20,681 nucleotides of DNA from a virus. Each line of letters opens with the position of its first letter. The stretch's first letter is position 1. Both the position numbers and the translations under genes were made by a program. The notes under the pieces were generated by a model. The model saw only the letters and a list, made by a program, of their open reading frames with translations, made no database searches and had not been told where the DNA came from. The stretch spans positions 1 to 20,681 of the IMG/VR virus record IMGVR_UViG_3300028653_000065. One strand, 5' to 3'. Shown piece after piece: positions 1 through 7,563 of this stretch.

Positions 1-2
1 AT

Positions 3-494
3 ATAATGAATTTTTTTGGGGAAGAAGAACATCGTATACTTGAACAATTTATGGAAGCATTATATCAATTATCAAGTGATGGCGTTCAGTCAACCCCAAA
101 ATATTTTCCGATGCTTTGTGGACATAATATTATAAATCATGATATTCCTTTTTTAATTAAAAGATTTATTATTAATAAAAATAAATTTGAAATAAAAAAG
201 GGATTGCCATTAATTTTAAAAAAGTGTTTAAGTGCAAAACCTTGGGAATCTGATATTGTTGATACTGTTAATGTTTGGAAATTTAATGGTTATGATTATA
301 TATCATTAATGCTTATTGCTGATTTTATGGGTCTTAAAAAAACAGTAGATTTATTACCAAATAATGAATTATCGAAATATTATTGGAATAATGTCAAAGA
401 AAAACCAGAAGAAACACTTAAATTTATATTATTACAATCAGCAACACAAACAAATCTTGTCATTCACCTCATGAATGAATTGAGACGATTATAA
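3..494 (+). CDS. DnaQ-fold 3'-5' exonuclease, C-terminal part (PolB exonuclease-like)
   Basis: The reading frame is open to the left edge, so the ATG at 6 is probably internal and the start and first catalytic motif (DxE) lie outside the window. The visible part resembles the stand-alone 3'-5' exonucleases related to the proofreading domain of family B polymerases. Counting from the ATG, a GHNIINHDIPFLIKR stretch (residues about 39-53) matches the ExoII motif with its Asp, and a block with WESDIVDTVNVWKF followed by a Tyr-Ile-Ser-Leu segment (about 80-103) matches the usual DLMD-WKF-YxSL region. The expected ExoIII YxxxD position, near LLQSATQTNLV (about 142-152), seems to lack Asp. The enzyme would trim single-stranded 3' ends of DNA. 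Family assignment is inferred from motif pattern only. Confidence 0.62.
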   Translation: MMNFFGEEEHRILEQFMEALYQLSSDGVQSTPKYFPMLCGHNIINHDIPFLIKRFIINKNKFEIKKGLPLILKKCLSAKPWESDIVDTVNVWKFNGYDYISLMLIADFMGLKKTVDLLPNNELSKYYWNNVKEKPEETLKFILLQSATQTNLVIHLMNELRRL

Positions 495-679
495 TAATAT
501 ATTTTATTCACTGAATAGAAGTGGTTTTAATCGATTTTAAGTCATAATTTGTTTTTAATGTCTTCTCCCATATATTTTCACAAACATCACCTAAATCCTA
601 TCTCAAAACTCTATTTTGATGGTAATTTGATTTGATATCTTATTTTAAGGACATATAAAATAATAATTTAAGAATTTAA

Positions 680-979
680 CTAATTAATCCATTTTAATAC
701 ATCAATAAATTTTCCTTCAATATATGGTGCATCATAATAACTATCATATTCTTCTTCATCCATATAAGCACATTTTATTTTATATACGCCATTGAGTAAA
801 TAATTAAACATATCAAACATAGTATTAAAGAAAATATATATTTTATTTTCATGATTGAAAATAAAAATAAAACTTTCTTTCCAATCATCATTATCTAATG
901 AATGATTAATTATAACGCCTAGTGTTTTACTACCATCAGAGTATTGTTCTTCATGTGCTGATTTTAATTTTGTTTTCAT
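680..979 (-). CDS. Small acidic protein of unknown function
   Basis: This 99-residue protein is not recognised. It is acidic, with a cluster of Asp, Glu and Tyr near residues 72-85, and alternates short hydrophobic strands (SFIFIF, KIYIFF) with charged segments, suggesting a small alpha/beta fold. It has no signal peptide or membrane helix. Its start lies inside the end of the lytic transglycosylase gene (29 bp overlap), so the two are probably co-transcribed and translationally coupled. A role linked to the transglycosylase, such as an inhibitor, is possible only from position. Confidence 0.6.
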   Translation of the reverse strand: MKTKLKSAHEEQYSDGSKTLGVIINHSLDNDDWKESFIFIFNHENKIYIFFNTMFDMFNYLLNGVYKIKCAYMDEEEYDSYYDAPYIEGKFIDVLKWIN

Positions 980-1628
980 TCTTTTTTATATTTGTGTAAA
1001 ATTTATTATTTGAGTGTCTTCTTAAAATATAATCAATATAATCAATTGTTTCTTGAATTGGTGGAACACCACGAAATTTAATTACTTTTTTAATACCTGC
1101 ATTATAACATGCAAGTGTTAATTTCCATGAATATTTATCACTATAACCTTTTGTACGCCAATAATCATGCAAATCTTTTAACATTGTTAATCCAATATAT
1201 ATATTTTTTCGATTATAATCCAAATTAAGTGCATTAATATTAAGGATTATAGAATATGCATCTTCTGTTTCTGGCATAAGTTGAAAAAAACCTTTTGCAC
1301 CTACAGGTGAAATAATAGTATCAATAAATTTTGATTCTTGTGATATTAATCTAAAAACAGTTCTTATTGGTAATTTAAATTCAATTGATTTATTATAAAT
1401 ATATTCAATATAATTAGTATCAACATATTTTGGAATTTTAATTTCTGCTTGAAACTCAATTGTATCAATCATTTTACATAGTTTTTCCAATCTCATTTGT
1501 TGTTTGATTTGATTAAATTTTGTTTCATCATTAGCTCTATTATAAATCCCAAACATACTAATACTACCAATATTTGTGGCATTCATACAAGTAAAAAGAA
1601 TTATAATTATAAACAATATTTTTTTCAT
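951..1628 (-). CDS. Secreted lytic transglycosylase (SLT, GH23-like)
   Basis: The 225-residue protein begins with a Lys-Lys pair and a hydrophobic run (residues 4-13), a signal peptide or signal anchor that would take it to the periplasm. The SLT domain spans about residues 70-205. Its marks are ISQESKF with catalytic Glu98, the GAKGFFQLMP motif at 110-119 (family consensus GAxGLMQLMP), and the ACYNAG motif at 173-178. Such enzymes cleave the MurNAc-GlcNAc bond of peptidoglycan and leave a 1,6-anhydro end. In a phage this could serve lysis or local wall opening. The Cys at position 14 is in a poor lipobox (LFTC), so lipidation is doubtful. The gene lies after a structured leader of about 260 bp and overlaps the next gene by 29 bp. 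Confidence 0.9.
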   Translation of the reverse strand: MKKILFIIIILFTCMNATNIGSISMFGIYNRANDETKFNQIKQQMRLEKLCKMIDTIEFQAEIKIPKYVDTNYIEYIYNKSIEFKLPIRTVFRLISQESKFIDTIISPVGAKGFFQLMPETEDAYSIILNINALNLDYNRKNIYIGLTMLKDLHDYWRTKGYSDKYSWKLTLACYNAGIKKVIKFRGVPPIQETIDYIDYILRRHSNNKFYTNIKKNENKIKIST

Positions 1629-1670
1629 ATTTTAATTTTTAATAGTTCATGTTATTTTTTTGAAAATCAA

Positions 1671-1760
1671 TTAGTTATTAACTAAAAATTTTTAAATATT
1701 ACCACAAATTAGTGGCATTTTTAAACTAAAATGCCTGAAAAATATTATTTTTTCAGGTAT
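1671..1760. other. Cluster of short inverted repeats in a 262-bp gene-free gap
   Basis: Four inverted repeats follow closely: TTAGTT/AACTAA (1671-1685), CCAC/GTGG (1702-1714), GCATTTT/AAAATGC (1715-1734) and CCTGAAAAA/TTTTTCAGG (1734-1757, extended to 1731-1760 by A-T, T-A and one G-T pair). The third and fourth share only base 1734, so they abut. Read on the minus strand, the last hairpin is followed by CATTTTAG, a weak terminator shape for the GNAT-like gene. The whole array could also be the leader of the transglycosylase mRNA. The rest of the gap (1761-1890) holds no convincing gene or promoter. Confidence 0.45.
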
Positions 1761-1890
1761 TGCTATATATATTGGAGAAATTTGTCCTGTACTTTCAGTA
1801 GAATCGGCAAAATTGTATGTTCTTTTTAATTGTTTCAAATTTTAATTATTTAAATTTAGTAAATATAAATACTTAGACATTTTTAATTTA

Positions 1891-2625
1891 TCAACCAATT
1901 GATTTTACATATTTACGTTTCTCCAACATTCTTTCAATTGTTTTTTCTGGAGAATATATAAATAAATGAGAATTATTAATTCTATTAAAGCCACATTTAT
2001 TAGCAATTGTAAATAACTTATATTCATTTATTTCAGTATCTTTTTTCTTGGTTAATTCATCAAGTGAATAGTATTTAAATGCTGGAACATTAATAATTTC
2101 AGTTAATTTAAGATTTTCTTTAACTTGAACTGATTTTCGATTATAATAATAATCAGCATCGATATAATTATTTTGAAATGGTTTAATTAATGCAATAATT
2201 GCAGTGTTTTTATAATAAAAATCTCTATAAATCATTTCAATGAATTCTTCAGTTATTCCACATTTCCGATAATCTTTACGTAAAATAAAAGAATGAATAA
2301 AAACAATTTTTTTGAAATCTTTTATTTCAATTTCTTTATCTTGAGCCATATCTATCAATTCAGAATAAGTATTTTCGACAATACGTTCTGTAATTAATTT
2401 GTTTAAATTCGCACCAAATTTTATTCCTAATTCAATATCCCATACAGAGAATCCATATTCACCAATAATAAGTGGCGGTTTTTGATTAGCTATTCTAATT
2501 TCAGATACACATCCTTCATATTCAGTAATAATATTTTCATCATCATTTACAAGGTCAAAATTCTTACGATAACCTTGTGTTTTGAATGTGATATTACTCC
2601 ATAATTTCAAATTTATATCATTCAT
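1891..2625 (-). CDS. GNAT-like acetyltransferase
   Basis: This 244-residue soluble protein has the layout of a GNAT fold in its second half. A beta strand (VFIHSFIL, residues 108-115) leads into RKDYRKCGITEEF, comparable to the acetyl-CoA loop (R/Q-x-x-G-x-G/A) and following helix, then a strand AIIALIKP. A later segment, KCGFNRINNSHLFIY (210-224), fits the final helix-strand part. GNAT enzymes move an acetyl group from acetyl-CoA to an amine; the substrate cannot be read here. The second Gly of the loop is replaced by Thr, so activity is uncertain. The ATG at 2625 is chosen because a TAnnTTTG promoter box ends only 4 bases before it, implying a leaderless message. Confidence 0.55.
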   Translation of the reverse strand: MNDINLKLWSNITFKTQGYRKNFDLVNDDENIITEYEGCVSEIRIANQKPPLIIGEYGFSVWDIELGIKFGANLNKLITERIVENTYSELIDMAQDKEIEIKDFKKIVFIHSFILRKDYRKCGITEEFIEMIYRDFYYKNTAIIALIKPFQNNYIDADYYYNRKSVQVKENLKLTEIINVPAFKYYSLDELTKKKDTEINEYKLFTIANKCGFNRINNSHLFIYSPEKTIERMLEKRKYVKSIG

Positions 2626-2629
2626 TGTG

Positions 2630-2661
2630 CAAATATATGTAAAATTAATTTAATGTGCAAA
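2630..2661 (-). promoter_or_regulatory. Bacteroidota-type promoter for the GNAT-like gene
   Basis: On the minus strand, TTTG (2661-2658) is followed by 20 bases and then TATATTTG (2637-2630), an exact TTTG-N20-TAnnTTTG match to the Bacteroidota primary-sigma consensus. The -7 box ends 4 bases before the start codon, so transcription should begin at or next to the ATG. Both boxes sit in the same ATTTGCAC octamer, giving a direct repeat 28 bp apart. Confidence 0.8.
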
Positions 2662-2662
2662 T

Positions 2663-3097
2663 TCATTGTAATTCATTTGCCTTCCCCATTTTACCCAATA
2701 GGTCAACATAATAGTTCTTTATTTCATTGGTATGTAAATATTCTTTAGGTTCGAAATTCTCATCTATCCAGTCCATCCAATAAAGTTGAATACCAAATCT
2801 TTGCATATCATTAATAAAATCATTAATAGTAATTGGTATTGATATTATGTATTTTATAGTATTTGAAACATTTTTATAAATAATATAATGTTTTGGATAA
2901 AATTCGAGAATAATTTTATCATCATTCGTGAATTTATACCAATTCATCATGTTTTTACAATGCCAACCCTCAAAGAGTGTTTCACAAGATTTTTCATTAA
3001 ATACCGGATATAACATATCAATAGTGAATGGAAGAGCGAGAAATTGTTTGAACTTCTCGCTCCCTGTTGTTTGTATGAATGGAACTACTTTTATCAT
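2663..3097 (-). CDS. Protein of unknown function
   Basis: This 144-residue protein is not recognised. It is rich in Trp, Tyr and Phe (for example EGWHCKNMMNWYKF near 43-56 and YWMDWIDENF near 105-114) and appears soluble, with alternating strand-like segments and no signal peptide. It starts 6 bp after the lipoprotein gene and is likely in the same transcript. Its stop codon abuts the promoter of the GNAT-like gene. Confidence 0.7.
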   Translation of the reverse strand: MIKVVPFIQTTGSEKFKQFLALPFTIDMLYPVFNEKSCETLFEGWHCKNMMNWYKFTNDDKIILEFYPKHYIIYKNVSNTIKYIISIPITINDFINDMQRFGIQLYWMDWIDENFEPKEYLHTNEIKNYYVDLLGKMGKANELQ

Positions 3098-3103
3098 GTT
3101 ATT

Positions 3104-3877
3104 TTATTTTGAATAATGTTGCCAAATATCATACGTTCCATCATTATTTGGTGTAAAACGCCAAGTTTTCCAAGAATAATCTTCATCATGTCCATTATCA
3201 CTGATAAATATCAATAATCGTATTTCTATATTACCATTATCTAATTTTTTTACGTATCCATTGCTAACACCATTTTTAACATAAAGTAGGTCTTTAAGGT
3301 CATCTCTATTTAAATATGTATAGCTATATGATGCTACACCATCAGAAGTACAACCATAATAATCAGTTTGAATGGCATTTGATGCAACATTCCATTTACC
3401 GTTATCATAACGAAGTAAATAAAGATTTCTTTCTATTTTTTCTCCATAATGTAAAACAGGAAAATTCCGAAAATTAAGTGTATCTGCATATGAAATCAAA
3501 TATAATTTACCATTTTCACCATAAAATGAATATGTTCTTGTTTTTAAATATTCATTTAAATCTCCACCCTTTTGAGCACACCAAATACGAGATTTATCAA
3601 CATCAACAAATGATGTGTTCGTTCCAAATTGACATATTTGCGACCCAACATGTTCTTTGTGACCAAAGAAATTGGAAGCCTTAGCGATACTGTCAGCTAT
3701 AGCTTGAGCTTTAGCTGTAGAATCTGCAATACGCTGATTTTCTGCTTGAACTTTAGCAAGAGAGTCAGCCATTTTGGTAGAGTCAGCAATTCTTTGTGCT
3801 TCAAGTTCTTCAGCACTTGGTTCACATGCAGTGATTATTAAACCTGCAATAACGAATAATAATAATAACTTTTTCAT
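3104..3877 (-). CDS. Lipoprotein with ADS-repeat coiled coil
   Basis: The 257-residue protein has a clear lipoprotein signal: Lys-Lys, a hydrophobic core, then the lipobox ITAC with Cys18 as the lipidated residue. Residues about 21-68 are a repetitive Ala/Glu/Lys/Asp helix with recurring ADSTK, ADSLAK, ADSTAK and ADSIAK units, typical of coiled-coil stalks in Bacteroidota envelope proteins. The C-terminal 185 residues form a Tyr- and Asn-rich, probably beta domain ending in WRFTPNNDGTYDIWQ, with two Cys (near 88 and 96) early in the domain. It likely sits in the outer membrane or periplasm of the host. Acidic residues follow the Cys (CEPSAEE), so surface export is possible but the match to the CxKDD signal is weak. 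It is the first gene after the 3931-3959 terminator. The function is unknown. Confidence 0.75.
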   Translation of the reverse strand: MKKLLLLFVIAGLIITACEPSAEELEAQRIADSTKMADSLAKVQAENQRIADSTAKAQAIADSIAKASNFFGHKEHVGSQICQFGTNTSFVDVDKSRIWCAQKGGDLNEYLKTRTYSFYGENGKLYLISYADTLNFRNFPVLHYGEKIERNLYLLRYDNGKWNVASNAIQTDYYGCTSDGVASYSYTYLNRDDLKDLLYVKNGVSNGYVKKLDNGNIEIRLLIFISDNGHDEDYSWKTWRFTPNNDGTYDIWQHYSK

Positions 3878-3930
3878 TTGTTTTATTTTTTCTTTACTTG
3901 ATTATACGGAAAACAAGTAAAAATGTTGCA

Positions 3931-3959
3931 AAAAACACGTATTTTTTGTACGTGTTTTT
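3931..3959 (-). terminator. Intrinsic terminator, perfect 11-bp stem
   Basis: AAAAACACGTA (3931-3941) pairs perfectly with TACGTGTTTTT (3949-3959) around a 7-base loop. On the minus strand the stem ends in a T-run of six followed by GC, just after the gene ending at 3980. The arrangement is also T-rich on the plus strand, so it may work both ways. It closes the seven-gene run that starts at 8112. Confidence 0.82.
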
Positions 3960-3979
3960 ATTTTTAGATAAAATATGTG

Positions 3980-4195
3980 TTATTTTAATTCATATTCACC
4001 GACCACTAATACCATAAGATTGGTTGGCTTTTTTTTATCTTTCATTTCGGTTTTCATCACCGCATCAACATAATAATCAGAAAAAATTTCTCCAACATTT
4101 AACCATGTCCTGTCATTTATTTCAAAGAGTACTGCTTCAGTATCGGCATTAATAAATTTAACAGTTAGTCTTGGTGTTTCTTTTGTGTATTTCAT
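3980..4195 (-). CDS. Small protein of unknown function
   Basis: A 71-residue soluble protein with no recognised domain. Beta-prone stretches (RLTVKFINA, EAVLFEIND, LMVLVVGEYELK) surround a charged KDKKKPTN turn, suggesting a small beta-rich fold. It is the last gene before the hairpin terminator and follows the DEDDh exonuclease by 22 bp, so it is probably co-transcribed with it. Confidence 0.62.
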   Translation of the reverse strand: MKYTKETPRLTVKFINADTEAVLFEINDRTWLNVGEIFSDYYVDAVMKTEMKDKKKPTNLMVLVVGEYELK

Positions 4196-4217
4196 AATTA
4201 TAATTAATTAATAATGT

Positions 4218-4745
4218 TTATGGTAATTTAATATTAAATTTATTCGATAAATATAATAATGCTTCTGCATTACCTTTACAGTCATCTAAGGGAAAATGCG
4301 AGTGATGTGTTATTCGATGTTTTTTCCATTTATACCACATATCATGTTCTGCTCCACAAAATAAATCACCAATCCTTCTTGAAGAATAGCCAAATGGATT
4401 ACTACCATAAAATTTATGAAAATAATAATTAAGACATACACCAAAATCATATCCATTATTATCTGAAATACCAATGGGTTGACCATTTACATTTTCTTTC
4501 AACCAATCCGCAAATCTTTTCATTACTATTTCTGGCTCATCAAATTTAAGATGTTCTTCACGACTAAAACCACTAATAGCTAATGCTTCGGGATTCCATT
4601 TATCAGAAATTGGTCGCATTTGTCCATAAAATGTTTTGGAAAGTGATGGTTCGACAATAATTGCAGCAAAACAAACTATTGAATAATCCGGCATATAACC
4701 GCCATCGCTCTCACAATCCACACATATTAGTCTATTTTTACTCAT
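4218..4745 (-). CDS. DEDDh 3'-5' exonuclease (DnaQ/RNase T-like)
   Basis: The 175-residue protein carries all the acidic positions of a DEDDh exonuclease: DxE at Asp10/Glu12 (VDCES), ExoII Asp100 in NNGYDFG, and ExoIII His150 with Asp155 in HFPLDDCKGNAEAL. The HxxxxD spacing and the following Asn-Ala fit the DnaQ/RNase T fold. These enzymes remove 3' nucleotides from DNA or RNA using two metal ions. The length equals a bare catalytic domain. It overlaps the upstream membrane-protein gene by 4 bp. With the exonuclease at the left edge, the phage has at least two DnaQ-fold nucleases. Whether DNA or RNA is the substrate cannot be told. Confidence 0.85.
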   Translation of the reverse strand: MSKNRLICVDCESDGGYMPDYSIVCFAAIIVEPSLSKTFYGQMRPISDKWNPEALAISGFSREEHLKFDEPEIVMKRFADWLKENVNGQPIGISDNNGYDFGVCLNYYFHKFYGSNPFGYSSRRIGDLFCGAEHDMWYKWKKHRITHHSHFPLDDCKGNAEALLYLSNKFNIKLP

Positions 4746-4987
4746 ACTTTTAATGCCATTTTTTGTAAATTTGATTTAAATGCTTGTCTTGCAAAAATAA
4801 ATAAAAATATTTCATAAAATGTATGCATTAATGCAAAACCATAATGAAATATTGTTATAAGTAAGGCAACAATTAAACCAAAGGTTAATTTATATAACCA
4901 GCCATTAAAACGATTAAATAATACTACAATTCGTTTCCAATGAATTTTTTCTTTTTTCCAAAGTATTATAAATAAATTTGTTTTCAT
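4742..4987 (-). CDS. Small membrane protein
   Basis: This 81-residue protein has a basic N-terminal part (KKEKIHWKR) and one or two hydrophobic helices in residues about 35-70 (LTFGLIVALLITIFHYGFAL, then FYEIFLFIFA), followed by a basic tail. It belongs to a run of three membrane-protein genes (7052 to 4742) and is coupled by an ATGA overlap to the DEDDh exonuclease gene. No family is recognised. Confidence 0.65.
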   Translation of the reverse strand: MKTNLFIILWKKEKIHWKRIVVLFNRFNGWLYKLTFGLIVALLITIFHYGFALMHTFYEIFLFIFARQAFKSNLQKMALKV

Positions 4988-4989
4988 AA

Positions 4990-5625
4990 TTAGAATGGTA
5001 TTTTACGAATTAATGAATCTGGTATTAATTTATATTCTTTTGGCGGAATATAAAGAATTGTAATTGTTTTAATGCTTGGTAAACTAAAACCAACGAGCCA
5101 ACTACTTTTACTTTTTGGTATATCATATATTAATTTTTTCTCGCATCGATATGCAATAGTATCTGATTGACTTGGCGCAATGTATACTTCGTTCCATTTA
5201 TCATAATCTTGTTGATATGACTTACAAAAAGTTCCAACATGAAAATTTTTTAATTTTACATCGTTGGTGTCATTAGTATAAAACAAAATTGTGATAGGAA
5301 ATTGTTTATGCAACGTATCTTTTCTTTTAAAGAATTCTGTTGCATTATGATTTTCATAATAATTAAATCCTAAAACAACATGACTTTTATGATAATCTTT
5401 AAAAAGACTTTTTTGCGTAAAAAATGTATGTAATGGACTTGTGGTAATAATTTCAGTTCTGGTTTGTAAACTTCCACGAACTATGAAATTAGTTACAAGT
5501 GTAGCAACAAATGCTACACCACAAATAATTAAAAGTACTAAATATCTATTTTCCCAAAATTTGTTTTTGAAAAAACAAAGCGAAATTATTGATGTGATTA
5601 TAGCTGATAATATAAACGTTAACAT
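4990..5625 (-). CDS. Membrane-anchored protein of unknown function
   Basis: The 211-residue protein starts with two hydrophobic helices (about 2-19 and 27-49) separated by a short basic loop (KNKFWENR), and continues with about 160 soluble residues rich in Tyr, Thr, Asn and Lys that look mostly beta. The soluble domain contains a SHVVLGFNYY segment and ends in a Pro-rich stretch. It lies 29 bp after the large multi-pass protein and 2 bp before the next small membrane protein, so the three probably form one membrane module. No family is recognised. Confidence 0.68.
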   Translation of the reverse strand: MLTFILSAIITSIISLCFFKNKFWENRYLVLLIICGVAFVATLVTNFIVRGSLQTRTEIITTSPLHTFFTQKSLFKDYHKSHVVLGFNYYENHNATEFFKRKDTLHKQFPITILFYTNDTNDVKLKNFHVGTFCKSYQQDYDKWNEVYIAPSQSDTIAYRCEKKLIYDIPKSKSSWLVGFSLPSIKTITILYIPPKEYKLIPDSLIRKIPF

Positions 5626-5654
5626 AATTTTAAGTTTTAAGTGTTAAAAAATTT

Positions 5655-7052
5655 TTACTTTTCTTCTTCAGTATCAACCCATTCAATTCCGGGACAATAA
5701 TCACTATAACTTGCATTGAAGTATTCACCAAATACCCCACTACTATTTTTGAGACCACTACCAAATGCTTTGAATATCTTCCAAATAAGGATACCTAATG
5801 GTGCAAGTATAAGTTTAAACATAAAACTATAGAATATAATTTTAATTGGTATACATATTACATAAAAAAATCCGTATGCAAATCCAAGTACAATATATTT
5901 CACAGGATACCAAATTAAATAAATTAATGGTTCAACATACCAAACCTTTTTACCAATTTGATATTTATTAACTATATTTTGTAACCAACCGCTAATAAGC
6001 ACATATAGTACATAAAAAATACCAATAATAATTGCAACACAACCAATAAATGCAAAAATCGCCCAATTTGCAATACACCAATCAGTAACTACAATTATAC
6101 AATATACTAATCCATTAACCCCAAAATAAGATACTGCAAGTAGGAATAAAGTAACAATGCCACCAACAAATTGTTTAGTTCTTTTAATAATGTTTTTTAA
6201 ATTAGCTGGATTAAAAGTAAATGCGTTAGAAATTGAAGCAAAGATTTTCTCAAAACCATCATTAATTGGTTTCATTTTAGCATCCCATTTAGCTTTTCTT
6301 TCTGCTTGAAGACGTTTACGTTCAAAATATTTACGTTTATTTTCTTCTTCTCTTTTTTGTGCTTCTTCTCTAATAAATTGATGAGATTTTGCTAATTCTT
6401 CACGCCATTCTTCCCATTTTATTGTAAGTTCTTTTTTCTTTTTTTGATATTCTTCTGGATTTATTTTACCATCAAGATGATATTTTTCAAGCAAGAAATA
6501 ATCTAAGAAATTCTCATCAGATTTGTTAAAATATATCTTTGCTGTTATTGGCATTTTTTTATTGCTATACCAATATATGTCCCATACTTGTCGTTCATCG
6601 ACATTCATTATCCAATCATCAGTAAGTTTTTTTAGTCCCCAAACTAATGCTTTAGGAATTAATAAAAATATGAATTTAATTAAATATCCAAGCAATACAA
6701 ATATTACCACAAATAGTGAAAACAGTAATAACCAGAAATAAGGACAACCATTTTGCATTGTTTTAGGTGTTGGTGCATTACTGCGAAGTATGAATTTAAT
6801 CAAACGATAATGCCATGATTTCATACTAACTCGCATAAGTTTAGGTTTTTCAGATAAAGTGATAAATTGTGCATCGCTTTCTTTTAAAGATACTTTCTCA
6901 TCGATGGCAATATTACCATTATCAATTTCAACGACTTTTATGTAATAGCCATCAATACCATTTTTATAGAGAAATCCTCTATAATGAGAAATAGTTGATT
7001 GATTATATTCAACCACTTTGTTCAACAATAATTCTAATTTTTCGTTTTTCAT
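5655..7052 (-). CDS. Large multi-pass membrane protein with central coiled coil
   Basis: This 465-residue protein has a soluble N-terminus (1-100), a hydrophobic hairpin at about 104-135, a long highly charged helix at about 198-262 (runs of KKKK, EEWREEL, KREEENKRK), and a C-terminal half with about four membrane segments between 293 and 428. It ends in a conserved-looking acidic tail, DYCPGIEW followed by VDTEEEK. The charged helix probably lies in the cytoplasm and may drive oligomerisation. I do not recognise the family. It sits between the HAD phosphatase (2 bp away) and two smaller membrane proteins. A role in remodelling or signalling at the host inner membrane is conceivable but unproven. 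Confidence 0.75.
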   Translation of the reverse strand: MKNEKLELLLNKVVEYNQSTISHYRGFLYKNGIDGYYIKVVEIDNGNIAIDEKVSLKESDAQFITLSEKPKLMRVSMKSWHYRLIKFILRSNAPTPKTMQNGCPYFWLLLFSLFVVIFVLLGYLIKFIFLLIPKALVWGLKKLTDDWIMNVDERQVWDIYWYSNKKMPITAKIYFNKSDENFLDYFLLEKYHLDGKINPEEYQKKKKELTIKWEEWREELAKSHQFIREEAQKREEENKRKYFERKRLQAERKAKWDAKMKPINDGFEKIFASISNAFTFNPANLKNIIKRTKQFVGGIVTLFLLAVSYFGVNGLVYCIIVVTDWCIANWAIFAFIGCVAIIIGIFYVLYVLISGWLQNIVNKYQIGKKVWYVEPLIYLIWYPVKYIVLGFAYGFFYVICIPIKIIFYSFMFKLILAPLGILIWKIFKAFGSGLKNSSGVFGEYFNASYSDYCPGIEWVDTEEEK

Positions 7053-7053
7053 T

Positions 7054-7551
7054 TTATAATAAATTAATTAATTTAAAAATCTTATCTTTTATTCCGCTTT
7101 GTTTAATACCTTCGTTCGCTATTGGTGTTCTAATGAAATTATTAGGAAGCCATTTTGATAAATCAAGGTCATCAATTGCAATAAATTTTTTAATATTATG
7201 GTCTTCAACATATTTTAATATTTCATTTGCACGACATTCTTCTAATTTGGCTAAATTGAAATATTTTATCCCCCATAATTGTGGGGTGACATCAAAAATT
7301 TTTGCATTAACCATATTTATTTCAAAAATGCGATTAAGTTGTTCAATAGTATAACTATCTTTCCAATCACTTGACAATACAATAACTGGTTTTACTTTTT
7401 CAATAATTTGATTAAATACTTTTACGCATTTTTCATCAAATTTATAACGATGATATTCTGAATTCCATTTATCTTTATTAGTAAAATATTGTTCAGTAAC
7501 ACACAGAACTCCATCAATATCCGTAAACAAAATAATTGAATCATCATTCAT
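7054..7551 (-). CDS. HAD phosphatase of the Swiss-Army-Knife RNA-repair type
   Basis: A 165-residue HAD-fold protein. Motif I is FTDIDGVL with Asp11 and Asp13, the nucleophile and general acid; motif II is VLSSDW (Ser60/61); motif IV is AIDDLD with Asp127/128. The short, cap-poor form with SSDW matches HAD domains found in RNA-repair proteins and phage polynucleotide phosphatases, which remove terminal phosphates from nucleic acids or nucleotides. A second related protein is encoded at 12788-13375. It lies 12 bp after the HD hydrolase gene and 2 bp before the large membrane-protein gene, so all three share a transcript. Confidence 0.8.
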   Translation of the reverse strand: MNDDSIILFTDIDGVLCVTEQYFTNKDKWNSEYHRYKFDEKCVKVFNQIIEKVKPVIVLSSDWKDSYTIEQLNRIFEINMVNAKIFDVTPQLWGIKYFNLAKLEECRANEILKYVEDHNIKKFIAIDDLDLSKWLPNNFIRTPIANEGIKQSGIKDKIFKLINLL

Positions 7552-7563
7552 TATTATAATTAT

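Noticed and set aside
1731-1829. 32-residue plus-strand frame with ATG in the hairpin array
   Set aside because: The ATG lies inside the strongest hairpin, the protein is Cys/Tyr/Arg-rich unlike neighbours, and no promoter is seen.
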